Below, one piece after another: positions 19,721 to 28,551 of a DNA stretch of 64,000 nt. The position numbers and the translations under genes were made by a program. The number at the start of each line of letters is the position of its first letter. Within the stretch, counting starts at the first letter, position 1. This DNA is from Roseomonas sp. GTDB lineage: Bacteria; Pseudomonadota; Alphaproteobacteria; Acetobacterales; Acetobacteraceae. The notes under the pieces are model-generated. The model was not told the DNA's origin and ran no database searches. It saw only the letters and a program-made list of their open reading frames with translations. The stretch is taken from assembly GCA_020249925.1 (NCBI GenBank), contig JADCER010000004.1, positions 62,001 through 126,000 of the forward strand, in the 5' to 3' direction.

Positions 19721-19757
19721 AACCCCCGCAGCCCCTGGCTTCGGGGGTTTTTCTTTG
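19721..19757 (+). terminator. intrinsic terminator of the GNAT-argC leader (attenuator)
   Basis: AACCCCCG (19721-19728) pairs with CGGGGGTT (19742-19749) and is followed by TTTCTTTG. It lies before the GNAT start, not after a gene, so it should end transcripts from the upstream promoter unless prevented. AACCCCGAG at 19690-19698 could compete for the right arm. Confidence 0.75.
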
Positions 19758-19778
19758 TCCAACTCGCAGGAATATCTC

Positions 19779-20327
19779 ATGCAGAATTGCAAGACCGACC
19801 ACCCCAATCCGCCACAAATATCCAAGGATGCCGGGCAGAAAACGCTGCGGCGCGCCACCACCGCTGATGTGACGATCATCCGCGACCTCGCCCGCGCGGC
19901 CTACGCGAAGTGGGTGCCCATCCTCGGGCGGGAGCCGCGACCGATGACCGCCGACTACGAGGCGGGAGTGCGCGACCACCTGATAGACCTGCTGCGTGTG
20001 GACGGCGAAGCCGTGGCGCTGATCGAAATGGCGCCTAAGGCTGACCACCTGCTGATCGTCAACGTCGCGGTGGTACCCACCCATCAGGGCTGTGGCCATG
20101 GCAGCGCGCTGATGGCGCATGCGGAGGAAGTCGCCCGCTCTCTCAACCTGCGCAAGATGCGGCTCTACACCAACGCGCGATTTGCCGAGAATCTCCGACT
20201 CTACGGCAGGCTCGGCTATCGGGTTGATCGTAAGGAAGAGCACCCGCAGTTCGGTGCGACCGTATACATGAGCAAGCGCCTCGACGCCGCAGGCAACGAG
20301 CAATCCAGCAATAGGAAACCATCATGA
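19779..20327 (+). CDS. GNAT-family N-acetyltransferase coupled to argC
   Basis: 182 residues from the ATG at 19779, which has AGGA seven bases upstream; an earlier TTG lies inside the terminator T-run. GNAT core: LLIVNVAVVPTHQGCGHGSALMAHAEEVAR (acetyl-CoA loop QGCGHGSA), then the YxNARFAENLRLYGRLGY motif. The stop overlaps the argC ATG (ATGA). Because of this coupling and the Arg leader, a role in arginine metabolism such as N-acetylglutamate formation is possible but unproven; the fold alone does not tell. Codons favour GAC and CTG, unlike its neighbours. Confidence 0.75.
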   Translation: MQNCKTDHPNPPQISKDAGQKTLRRATTADVTIIRDLARAAYAKWVPILGREPRPMTADYEAGVRDHLIDLLRVDGEAVALIEMAPKADHLLIVNVAVVPTHQGCGHGSALMAHAEEVARSLNLRKMRLYTNARFAENLRLYGRLGYRVDRKEEHPQFGATVYMSKRLDAAGNEQSSNRKPS

Positions 20328-21301
20328 GTATTCGCATTGGTATTGTCGGTATCAGCGGCTTTGGCGGAGGCGAAGCGATGCGCCTGGTCGCAAACCACCC
20401 GGCTTTCGAACTGGTCTACGCCGCAGGTGAAGGCAGCGCCGGCAGCCGCTTGGGGGACCGCTTCCCCGGTGCGCCAGCCAAGCTGGCCGAAATGATGATC
20501 GAGAAATGGGACCCTGCGATGCTCCCGAAGCTCGATGTGCTGTTTGCCTCACTGCCCACGGGCAGTTCCGCCGAGGCGCTGGCGCGTGTCCCCAAGGGCG
20601 TGAAGATCGTCGATATCGGCGGCGACCACCGCTATGTTGAAGGTTGGATCTATGGTTTGGCCGACATCTGGCCGGCTCAGATCGAGGGTCAGACTCGCAT
20701 TGCCAATCCCGGCTGCTTCCCTGCGGCGACGCTTACCGCGTTGGCGCCACTGCTGGCCAATAAGCTGATCGAACCCGGCAACATCGTGATTGACGCCAAG
20801 ACCGGCATCTCCGGCGCTGGTCGAGGCGGCGGCGACACTAAGTTCGGCTTTGCCGAGAGCAATGAGAACCTGGTGCCCTACGGTCTGATGAAGCACACCC
20901 ACATGCCCGAGATGGCCAGGACGATTGAGCAGCTAAGCGGCAGCAGCGCGGCCGGGCTGGTGTTTACGCCGCACCTGGTGCCGATGACCCGTGGCATACT
21001 CGCGACCATCTACTGCCGCGGTCGCACTACCACGGACCAATGCCTGGACGCGGCGCGGCGCTTCTACGACGGGCGGGCTTTTGTGCGCGTGACCGATAAG
21101 CCACCGCAGACCAAATGGGCGACCGGGTCGAACCTTTCGTTCGTTAGCTACGCAACGGACCCAGAGCGAAACTTGGTGATTGCGATGGGCGTGGTGGATA
21201 ATCTCGGCAAGGGGGCGGCAGGCCAGGCGGTACAGAATGCGAATCTGATCTGCGGCCTGCCGGAAACGGCTGGGCTGGAGGGCGTGCCTGTTTGGCCGTG
21301 A
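20324..21301 (+). CDS. argC: N-acetyl-gamma-glutamyl-phosphate reductase
   Basis: Third step of arginine synthesis, NADPH-dependent reduction of N-acetylglutamyl phosphate to the semialdehyde. The 325-residue protein has the Rossmann start IGIVGISGFGGGEAMRL, catalytic Cys in ANPGCFPAA, the KTGISGAGRGG loop and the HTHMPEM region. Translation is coupled to the GNAT gene by a 4-base overlap. Codon choice (more GAC, fewer GAT) differs from the flanking genes, so this copy may be acquired. Whether another argC exists elsewhere in the genome cannot be seen here. Confidence 0.9.
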   Translation: MSIRIGIVGISGFGGGEAMRLVANHPAFELVYAAGEGSAGSRLGDRFPGAPAKLAEMMIEKWDPAMLPKLDVLFASLPTGSSAEALARVPKGVKIVDIGGDHRYVEGWIYGLADIWPAQIEGQTRIANPGCFPAATLTALAPLLANKLIEPGNIVIDAKTGISGAGRGGGDTKFGFAESNENLVPYGLMKHTHMPEMARTIEQLSGSSAAGLVFTPHLVPMTRGILATIYCRGRTTTDQCLDAARRFYDGRAFVRVTDKPPQTKWATGSNLSFVSYATDPERNLVIAMGVVDNLGKGAAGQAVQNANLICGLPETAGLEGVPVWP

Positions 21302-21413
21302 GCGTCGCCAAGCGCATAATCAGACCGCTCGCTGCAACGCGCGCCAAATCATGCATTTCGCGCTATAGGCAGGCAAGAAAAGTCAGAGGTCGGGCGCTGC
21401 CCGGAAATACCGC

Positions 21414-21875
21414 ATGAAACTGGCCCGCCATGGCCTGATCGCCCTGATGCTGCTGGTGTTTGCCGCAACCGCTGACGCGGCCTGGGAATATACGCGCTGG
21501 GGCATGACGGAAGCGCAGGCGGTAACCGCATCACGTCGCGCGGTGCGCAGCCTGCCGGCGGCGGAACGGCGCATGATGGATGCGCGGGTGGAATATCGTG
21601 CGCGTGGTACCTTCAGCGTGGAGGGGCTGCGCATGAATATTGCCTTCGGCTTTGATACAAAAACCGGCGGCCTGGCGTGTGTTTCAGGCCGTGGTACTGC
21701 GGCGCAAGGCGATGTGCTGCGCCAAAGGCTGATCGCACGCTTCGGGCTGCCGGAATTTGATGATCAGGATCCGCGTAGTGGGGAACAGGACATCGGCTGG
21801 ACCACGCCGGACAAGATTGATCTGGTGATTACCTCAGCCGGCTTTACCCTGCTGCATTGCGCGCCGGGCTACTGA
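21414..21875 (+). CDS. secreted hypothetical protein
   Basis: 153 residues with a signal peptide MKLARHGLIALMLLVFAATADA, cleavage probably after ADA. The mature part starts WEYTRWGMTEAQAVTASRRAV, a pattern seen in small alphaproteobacterial periplasmic proteins of unknown function, and holds two Cys residues (GLACVSG and LLHCAPG). The 3' end overlaps the convergent MmgE/PrpD gene by 32 bases. No function is assigned. Confidence 0.7.
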   Translation: MKLARHGLIALMLLVFAATADAAWEYTRWGMTEAQAVTASRRAVRSLPAAERRMMDARVEYRARGTFSVEGLRMNIAFGFDTKTGGLACVSGRGTAAQGDVLRQRLIARFGLPEFDDQDPRSGEQDIGWTTPDKIDLVITSAGFTLLHCAPGY

Positions 21876-23208
21876 GCAGCGCCATCAGCGGCGCGATGGA
21901 CGCTGATTTATCCAAAGCCCATAGCGCCGCAATCTGCGCTTCCACATCGGAAGTGGTGCCGCCAAGTGCGGCATTGGCGCGGTATTTGGCGGCGAGTTCC
22001 GCGTCACTCAGCGGGTGTTCAGCGCTGCCGCGCGGGTGTTCGACATAGTGCTGATGCGTGCTGCCATCAGTCAGCATGATGGTCACGCGCGCCGCGCCTC
22101 GTGGCAGGCTGGCATCGCATGCCGCCACCACTTTGGCGCGCAGCGCCGCAAGGGAAGCATCCTGCACCGCGGGCATTTCAAAATCCGCCACATCCGCGCG
22201 GCCAAGCAGCAGCGCAATCGCGGCGCAGTGATGGATGCTGACGCGCGTGTCGCGTTCATTGCGCACGTCGCGATCCCCGCGCGCCAGCAACAGCGCATCA
22301 CCGGCCACCGTTACGCTTTTAATGTGCGCCACCGCCGCGCCAAGCTGTTCGCGCAGCGCCAGGCAGGCATCAATCACCGCATGAAAGACAATCCCCGCCG
22401 CATAGGGCTTGTAGGTATTGCGCGCGATTTCCCAGCGCTGGCCAAGCCCTTCTGTGATCTCGGCCAGCACCGGCTCATCCCCCATGGCGCGCGCCCAACC
22501 CAGAGGTCCTTCAATGGCCAGCGGCGCAGCACGATAGCCGCGGGCGGCAAAGCGCGCGGCCAATATGCCATTGCGTGCCGCATTGCCCACGCCGATATTC
22601 TTCGCAGCAGTCGCCAAGTTCTCAACGATGCTGCCGGATTGGCTGGCGGCAATGCCAAGCGCATGCGCGGTTTCTTCTGCCGATAGCCGCATCAGACGCG
22701 CCGCTGCCGCCGCCGCGCCAAAAACGCCGCAGGTTGCGGTAATGTGCCAGCCCCGCGCGTAATGTCCTGGGGAAACCGCATTGCCAATGCGGCAGGCGAT
22801 TTCTCCGCCCAATAGAAAGGCATGCAGAACCTCGGCCCCGCTGGCGCCGAGTTCCTCACCAAGCGCAAAGGCCACCGGGGCGACAGGTGCGCTTGGGTGG
22901 ATCACCGTGTTCAGATGCGTGTCGTCATAATCAAGCAAGTTTGAAGCGACAGCATTGACGAAAGCTGCTTCCATCACGCCAAGCCGATCGCGCTGCCCCA
23001 GCACGGTGGCGCGTGGCTTGCCTGAGGCATCGCGCATGATTTCAAACGCTGTGATCACCGCCGGATCACGCGCAACACCCAGGGCGCAGCCGATGTGATT
23101 GAGGATGGAACGCCGCCCTTCATGCCGCAGTGCCTCAGGCAGGGAATCGAAGCGCGATTCAGCGACAAAACGCCCAAGGATTTGCGTGGCGGAAAATGCT
23201 TCACCCAT
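21844..23208 (-). CDS. MmgE/PrpD family protein (first copy)
   Basis: 454 residues of the MmgE/PrpD fold, which includes 2-methylcitrate dehydratase, cis-aconitate decarboxylase and related lyases. Recognisable blocks are LLDYDDTHLNTVIHPSAPVAPVAFALGEE, the GYEVACR-equivalent GGEIACRIGNAVSPGHYARGWHITATCGVFGAA, and KNIGVGNAARNGILAA. The substrate is probably a tricarboxylic or dicarboxylic acid but not PrpD proper, as no prp genes are nearby. It lies 17 bases after the cyclase gene. Confidence 0.85.
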   Translation of the reverse strand: MGEAFSATQILGRFVAESRFDSLPEALRHEGRRSILNHIGCALGVARDPAVITAFEIMRDASGKPRATVLGQRDRLGVMEAAFVNAVASNLLDYDDTHLNTVIHPSAPVAPVAFALGEELGASGAEVLHAFLLGGEIACRIGNAVSPGHYARGWHITATCGVFGAAAAAARLMRLSAEETAHALGIAASQSGSIVENLATAAKNIGVGNAARNGILAARFAARGYRAAPLAIEGPLGWARAMGDEPVLAEITEGLGQRWEIARNTYKPYAAGIVFHAVIDACLALREQLGAAVAHIKSVTVAGDALLLARGDRDVRNERDTRVSIHHCAAIALLLGRADVADFEMPAVQDASLAALRAKVVAACDASLPRGAARVTIMLTDGSTHQHYVEHPRGSAEHPLSDAELAAKYRANAALGGTTSDVEAQIAALWALDKSASIAPLMALLSSPARNAAG

Positions 23209-23225
23209 GGGGCACGCCCTTTGAT

Positions 23226-23966
23226 CTATTCAGCGATTTCACGCGCCATGACACGTGCCGGCGCACCATCTGATCCGGTGATGGAAAGCGCACCGAAAAT
23301 GAATTCCACGCGCTTGCCGGCCAGCGGGCGGGGCCCGCGCAAATGTTCACAAATCAGCACGCCATCACGCAGCAGGCGCTGATGCACGGGCCAGGTGAAG
23401 CCCTCGGCCGGGCGGCGATGCACCGGCAGATCGGGCGTTGGAAAATCACAGGCCAATAGCTTCACCTGCTTCGCCACAATCCAATCCGCTGCTGCAAGAC
23501 TCAAACACGGATGCGCATCATAGGCGGGTGTATTGATGTGCGGCGAAGACCCCGTATCCAGCGCAAGGATATCACCCGGGCGCAGCAAGGGGCGCGCAGC
23601 TTCCAGATGTTCTGGTTCGATCAGGCTATTGGCCGGCAAATCAAAGCGCCAGACAACGCCGGGACCATTCCAGCGTTCCAAGGGAACTTGTTCCATGCTG
23701 GGGCCATCGCTGAAGAAGTGGCAGGGCGCATCCACATGCGTGCCGGTATGCACCACCATCTCAAAGCTCGTCACCGTTAGCGGATCGGCCGGCAGGCAAA
23801 ACAGCTTCTTGACCTTGGGCGGGCCGAAGGTGGGCACGCGCGGCATTGCTTCATCTATCGGGTGCGTCAAATCAAGCCAGGGGCCGAGCGGTTTGGTTTC
23901 CGTCCGCGGTGGCAGCGGCATCCAACCACGCCAACCAAGCCCGCGTTCCTTTGCCTTATCGCACAT
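23226..23966 (-). CDS. cyclase/kynurenine formamidase-family metal hydrolase
   Basis: 246 residues with the cyclase-family metal motif HTGTHVDAPCHFF (His-X3-Asp plus His) and the DLTHPIDEAMPRVP start region. Family members hydrolyse N-formylkynurenine or ring amides and esters using Zn or Mn. It is first in a minus-strand pair with an MmgE/PrpD gene, so a small organic-acid or amide degradation route is more likely than tryptophan catabolism. Confidence 0.82.
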   Translation of the reverse strand: MCDKAKERGLGWRGWMPLPPRTETKPLGPWLDLTHPIDEAMPRVPTFGPPKVKKLFCLPADPLTVTSFEMVVHTGTHVDAPCHFFSDGPSMEQVPLERWNGPGVVWRFDLPANSLIEPEHLEAARPLLRPGDILALDTGSSPHINTPAYDAHPCLSLAAADWIVAKQVKLLACDFPTPDLPVHRRPAEGFTWPVHQRLLRDGVLICEHLRGPRPLAGKRVEFIFGALSITGSDGAPARVMAREIAE

Positions 23967-24046
23967 GTTTTCTCTCCCCTATGCAGCGCGCATTTTTCAG
24001 GGCTTGGGCGTCAGTGAGAGTTTTTTCATGCTGCCCTCCCTCTCTT

Positions 24047-24060
24047 GCCACGATCGTGGC
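24047..24060. promoter_or_regulatory. perfect palindrome in the divergent MmgE/PrpD promoter region
   Basis: GCCACGATCGTGGC is a 14-bp perfect dyad in the 186-base gap between the cyclase gene (-) and the dimeric-barrel gene (+). Its position suits an operator serving both divergent units. No regulator gene lies next to it in this window. Confidence 0.4.
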
Positions 24061-24152
24061 CGGGCGCGCGCTATCTGTCCAGCACGCGCACCGCTTCCCC
24101 TCGCGCGCCAGCGGCGCAATACTCGGTCCCAAGACCAAAGGGATGAAACAGC

Positions 24153-24803
24153 ATGGCCAAGGGCGGCGGTTTGCTTTGCGTGATGAATGATATCGCGCCT
24201 GCTTGTGATCGGCGCGATTACGAAGCCTGGTATCAGCAGGATCACGTACCTGATCGGCTTGGCATTCCGGGATTTCTCTCTGCCCGGCGCTATCGCCGCC
24301 TAAATGGCCCGCGTGCGGAGTTTCTCACCTTCTACGAAACCGCGATACCGCAAGTGTTATGTTCCGCGCCTTATCTCAAGCGCTTGGCAGAGCCCACGGA
24401 GTGGACCGCGCGCATCATGGCGCATTTCCGCACCATGTCGCGCAGTATTTGCCGCGTGGCTTTGGATGAGGGGCAGGCCGGTGCCGGCGGCTTGCTGGCG
24501 CTGATCGCGCATCAGGCGGCACCCGCAGCAGCGCTTGAAGCACAATTGACCAAAGCCCTTGAACAGCCCGGCGTGACGCGCGTGCGGCTGTGGTGCGCTG
24601 ATCCAACCGTGACCGTCCCAAGCCCCGAAGAAAGACTACGCCCAGGGGGCGATGGGTCCTTCGCCACGATTATCGTGGTTGAAGGCACGAATGCCGAAAT
24701 GATCAATGCAGCGCTTGCCGCGCAGGGTGTATCGGACCCTGCCACTTTCTACAGCCTGATCTATGCGTCACCTGAACTACCCCAGAAGGAATCACCTCCA
24801 TGA
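24153..24803 (+). CDS. hypothetical protein, probable dimeric alpha/beta-barrel type
   Basis: 216 residues. The phrases LLCVMNDIAPACDRRDYEAWYQQDHVPDRLGIPGFLSARRYRRL and, later, FATIIVVEGTNAEM resemble two repeats of the ferredoxin-like (EthD/dimeric barrel) fold, with the DHVPDRL stretch typical of such proteins. Enzymatic function is unknown. Its stop overlaps the next MmgE/PrpD start (ATGA), so the two products are likely to act in one pathway. Confidence 0.65.
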   Translation: MAKGGGLLCVMNDIAPACDRRDYEAWYQQDHVPDRLGIPGFLSARRYRRLNGPRAEFLTFYETAIPQVLCSAPYLKRLAEPTEWTARIMAHFRTMSRSICRVALDEGQAGAGGLLALIAHQAAPAAALEAQLTKALEQPGVTRVRLWCADPTVTVPSPEERLRPGGDGSFATIIVVEGTNAEMINAALAAQGVSDPATFYSLIYASPELPQKESPP

Positions 24804-26161
24804 CCACGCGCGCCCTTGCGGAATTTACAGCCTCCATCAAGCCCGATGCACTGCCGCCAGAAGTACGGCGCCAGGCGACACGGCTTGTTTTGGATGCGCT
24901 AGGCTGCGCCATGGCAGCCTGGACTGAGGATGCGGAGAAATCCCGCATCGCGCGCGATATCGCGGCACTTTATCCCGGCGTACCCGGCGCGCATATCATG
25001 GGCACGAAGGGGGTTGCGGTGCAGCCGGCTTTCGCGGCACTCGCCAATGGCATTCTGATCAATGCCGCCGATAATGATGACACGCATAAGCGCGCCTTGT
25101 TGCATGTCGGATCCGTCATGGTGCCAACCGCGCTTGCCTTGGCCGAAGCGCGTGGGCTTTCTGGCCGCGCCATGCTGGCGGCGCTGGTGGCAGGGTATGA
25201 GGTCGCGGTGCGTGTCGGCATGGCGGTGATGCCAACGCATTATCGTTTCTGGCATTCCACAGCGACTAATGGCACTTTCGGTGCCGCTGCCGGTGCGGCC
25301 CATGCCATGGGGCTGGATGCAGATGGTGTGCAACGCGCGCTTGGCCTGGCCGGCACACAAGCTGCCGGGCTGAATACCTTCTTTGAATCCGGCGACATGA
25401 CGAAATCCATCCACCCCGGCAAGGCCGCGCTGAATGGTATTCTGTCGGCGCAATTGGCGGCGCTTGGTGCCACCAGCCCGCCCGGTATTCTGGAACACCC
25501 CAAAGGCTATCTGGCGGCATTTTCGCTGGAACCGAAAGCGGCCGCGCTCACGGCAGGGCTCGGGACGGAATGGGAGATTCTACAAAACGGCTTCAAATAT
25601 TTCCCTTCGATCCTGGCGAGCCATTCGCCCATTCAGGCAACACTCGCCATCGTGGCCAAGCACAAGCCGGACCCGAAGCGCATCATCGCCATTACCAATG
25701 AAACCTATGAAACGGTGAAATCACATTTTTCGAACAAGGATGTCACGACGCTGATGGGTGCGCGGGTTTCCGTGCCCTATTGTATCGCTGCCGCCGCGGT
25801 GGATGGGGAATTGACGCAGCGCCAATTCGCGCCGGCGCGCGTGAATGATGCGCTTATCCGCCAGGTGCTGGCGCGCACGGAAGTGGTGCCGGATGCGGAA
25901 TTGAACAAACTCTACCCGGCGAAATTCCCCGCCCGCGTGACCATTACCTTGGAAGATGGCACGAAGCTGACAGAAACCGTGCTGCTGCCGAAGGGTGACC
26001 CCGGCGCGCCGCTTTCCGATGATGAATTGGAAGCGAAATACCGCGACAATGCCGAACCGCTTTTGGGCAAGGCGGGCGCTGCGGCGCTACGGGACGCGAT
26101 CTGGCGCCTGGATGATGCGCCGGATGTGGCAGACCTCGTGCGCGCTATGCAGCCAAGATAA
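24800..26161 (+). CDS. MmgE/PrpD family protein (second copy)
   Basis: 453 residues, the same family as the divergent gene at 21844-23208 but clearly diverged in sequence. Blocks include NAADNDDTHKRALLHVGSVMVPTALALAEA, GYEVAVRVGMAVMPTHYRFWHSTATNGTFGAA and MTKSIHPGKAALNGILSA. Such pairs are found in clusters for uncommon dicarboxylic or aromatic-derived acids. Translation is coupled to the preceding gene. The exact substrate is not predictable. Confidence 0.85.
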   Translation: MTTRALAEFTASIKPDALPPEVRRQATRLVLDALGCAMAAWTEDAEKSRIARDIAALYPGVPGAHIMGTKGVAVQPAFAALANGILINAADNDDTHKRALLHVGSVMVPTALALAEARGLSGRAMLAALVAGYEVAVRVGMAVMPTHYRFWHSTATNGTFGAAAGAAHAMGLDADGVQRALGLAGTQAAGLNTFFESGDMTKSIHPGKAALNGILSAQLAALGATSPPGILEHPKGYLAAFSLEPKAAALTAGLGTEWEILQNGFKYFPSILASHSPIQATLAIVAKHKPDPKRIIAITNETYETVKSHFSNKDVTTLMGARVSVPYCIAAAAVDGELTQRQFAPARVNDALIRQVLARTEVVPDAELNKLYPAKFPARVTITLEDGTKLTETVLLPKGDPGAPLSDDELEAKYRDNAEPLLGKAGAAALRDAIWRLDDAPDVADLVRAMQPR

Positions 26162-26164
26162 CCC

Positions 26165-27037
26165 CTACCCATACCGCTTCAGAATATCGCGCATGGCCGG
26201 CGCCAAATCCGGCCTGGCCAGCGCGTAAGCTACCTGCGCTTCCAAAAAACCCGCCTTGTCGCCGCAATCAAAGCGGCGGCCTTCATAACGCAGCCCATGG
26301 AAGGGCTGCGTGCCGATCAGCTTCGCCATGCTGTCAGTCAATTGCACTTCACCGCCCGCGCCCTTTTCCATCCGCGCCAAATGGCCGATCACTTCCGGCA
26401 TCAGCACATAGCGGCCAATGATGGTCAGGTTGGACGGCGCCTTTTCAATCGGCGGCTTTTCCACCAGGCCCTTTACGGAAACCAGCCGCCCACGATCTTC
26501 CGCCACATCCAAAACGCCATAGCGGTTGACGCGATCACGCGGCACTTCCTCAATCGCCACCACATTGCCGCCGGTTTCGCGATAGGCCTCGGCAAGCTGC
26601 GCCGTGCAGGACACTTCGCATTGCATCAGATCATCGGGCAGCAGGATCGCGAAGGGATCATCGGCAATGAAGGCGCGCGCGCACCAAATGGCATGGCCAA
26701 GCCCCATTGGCACTTGCTGGCGCACGGAAAAGACCATGCCCGGCTGAATCGCGTCAGCCCGCAGCGCCGCCAATTCCTTTTCCTTGCCGCGTTCGGCCAG
26801 CGTCTTTTCCAGCTCATAGGCAATGTCAAAATGATCCACCAGCATGGTCTTGCCGCGCCCGGTAATCAGGCAGATTTGTTCAATGCCCGCAGCGCGCGCT
26901 TCTTCCACCGCGTATTGGATCAGCGGCTTGTCCACGATGGGCAGCATTTCCTTCGCCATGGTCTTGGTGGCGGGCAGGAAACGCGTGCCAAGCCCGGCAA
27001 CGGGCAGCACGGCTTTCTTGAGTGGCTTCAACGGCAC
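26165..27037 (-). CDS. galU: UTP-glucose-1-phosphate uridylyltransferase
   Basis: Makes UDP-glucose for exopolysaccharide, LPS and osmoprotectant synthesis. The 290-residue protein has the nucleotidyltransferase start AVLPVAGLGTRFLPATKTMAKEMLPIVDKPL with the catalytic Lys, the LLPDDLM metal site and the VEKPP sugar loop. The start is a GTG (VPLKPLKK) preceded by a GGGGAAG-type ribosome site. It is convergent with the MmgE/PrpD gene, 3 bases between stops. Confidence 0.95.
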   Translation of the reverse strand: MPLKPLKKAVLPVAGLGTRFLPATKTMAKEMLPIVDKPLIQYAVEEARAAGIEQICLITGRGKTMLVDHFDIAYELEKTLAERGKEKELAALRADAIQPGMVFSVRQQVPMGLGHAIWCARAFIADDPFAILLPDDLMQCEVSCTAQLAEAYRETGGNVVAIEEVPRDRVNRYGVLDVAEDRGRLVSVKGLVEKPPIEKAPSNLTIIGRYVLMPEVIGHLARMEKGAGGEVQLTDSMAKLIGTQPFHGLRYEGRRFDCGDKAGFLEAQVAYALARPDLAPAMRDILKRYG

Positions 27038-27113
27038 GGGAGGCTTCCCCTGAATTGATCTTCTTTCTTCTTATGCCGCGAAAGCCGGGCATGATTAAGG
27101 CGCGTGCTGGGGC

Positions 27114-28427
27114 TCAAAACACCGAAAAGCGCTCTTCCAGAATGCGGCGCCGGGGCACGCCGAGTGCGGCCAGCCCTTCTCGCGCGGCACGGATCATGGG
27201 GCCAGGGCCGCAGAGCAGGAAAATCCAACCCTCCCGCGCGGCTTGCGCCGCTTCGGCCTCGATCAATGCGGGCGTCATCATGCCGGCGAAGCCCGCCCAA
27301 CCCGGCGGGGGTTCCTGCAGCACATGGTGCAGATCAAGCCGCAAGCGCCCGGCAAGTGCTGCCAATTCCGCCGCTGCCATGATTTGCCCCTGATGCCGAT
27401 TGCCATAAAGCAGGGTGATGGGGCGGGTTTCGCCGCGCGCGGCGGCGTCCCGCAATAGGGAAAGCATGGGCGCCAACCCCGCCCCGCCGGCGATCATGAA
27501 AATGCCAGGCTCCTGCCGGCCTTCCAGGCATAGCGCGCCATGCGGGCCATCCACAAAGGCGCGCGCGCCAAGAGGCAGCGTGCCAATCTGGCGCGTGAAA
27601 TCGCCCACTTCCTTGATCAGAAAGCGCAAGGCCTTTCCATCCGCGGGCGCCGAGGCGATGGAGAAAGGATGCTCGCGCACCGAAAAGGCCGCGCAATTCA
27701 GCCGCAACCATGCGAATTGGCCAGCGCGATAGGAAAGCCCCGCATGGCCATCGGGTTCCAGCGTCAGCGACCACAGCCGATCACCCACCCGCTCCAGCCC
27801 CGCAATGCGCCAAGGGCGGCGCGCCAGGCGCCAAGGCCGCAGCACATAAACCGCAACCAGACTGCCGAGCGCCAAGGCCAGCAGGAAGGCCCAATAGGCG
27901 ATCAGCGCTGGTGCGCCCGAATAGCGCCCGGCCGAGATGGCATGGTGCAGCGCCAACCCCGCCAGCAGCGCCGCACCAAGCCCATGGCTGACCCGCCAAG
28001 TTTCATAGCGATAGGGCAAATCATCGCGCCTGATGGCGGTGAGTGTCAGCACGCCAAGCAGCAACCAGGCCAAAGCACCGGAAATGAGCGAGGCCGCATC
28101 CAAGCCCAGCACCAGCGCGCCGGTAGGGTCATCCGGGCGATCAAAAGCCGCGCCGCTGGGGCTCAGGTAAAACAGCGGATGCAGCAATGCCGCGATCGTC
28201 AGCACATGCGCGAAAACCTGATGCCAGCGCAGGCTGCGATCCATGCCGATGCCGGCACTGATCACGCGAAACCGGCCAGAGAGCAGAAATTCCAACAACA
28301 GCGCTGCGGTCGCCATCATGGCGATGGCGCTGGACGCCTCATCCAACCAAGGCCGCGCGGGGCCGATCAGCCACCAGCCAAGTGCGACCGGCAGCACGAC
28401 CAACAGGGCATAGGCGGCAAGGATCAC
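27114..28427 (-). CDS. ferric reductase-like transmembrane flavoprotein
   Basis: 437 residues starting at a GTG. The N-terminal half (about residues 1-200) holds six predicted membrane helices of the ferric reductase/NOX type, with His residues for b-type haem (HQVFAHVLTIAALLHPLF; VSHGLGAALLAGLALHHA). The C-terminal half is an FAD/NAD(P)H ferredoxin-reductase module (REHPFSIASAP for FAD, MIAGGAGLAPMLSLLRD and FLLCGPGPMI for the nicotinamide). It should pass electrons from NAD(P)H across the membrane; the acceptor is unknown. Confidence 0.87.
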   Translation of the reverse strand: MILAAYALLVVLPVALGWWLIGPARPWLDEASSAIAMMATAALLLEFLLSGRFRVISAGIGMDRSLRWHQVFAHVLTIAALLHPLFYLSPSGAAFDRPDDPTGALVLGLDAASLISGALAWLLLGVLTLTAIRRDDLPYRYETWRVSHGLGAALLAGLALHHAISAGRYSGAPALIAYWAFLLALALGSLVAVYVLRPWRLARRPWRIAGLERVGDRLWSLTLEPDGHAGLSYRAGQFAWLRLNCAAFSVREHPFSIASAPADGKALRFLIKEVGDFTRQIGTLPLGARAFVDGPHGALCLEGRQEPGIFMIAGGAGLAPMLSLLRDAAARGETRPITLLYGNRHQGQIMAAAELAALAGRLRLDLHHVLQEPPPGWAGFAGMMTPALIEAEAAQAAREGWIFLLCGPGPMIRAAREGLAALGVPRRRILEERFSVF

Positions 28428-28551
28428 AAGGGCGGGCAGGGTGGATCACCTTTCATCGCGCACAGCCTATCATCGCCTGCGCCGCACGTCTTGGTTTTGA
28501 CGCCTGCGCGGATTGGGATTTGAATATCATTAAAGCCCAAGGGCAGAACGC

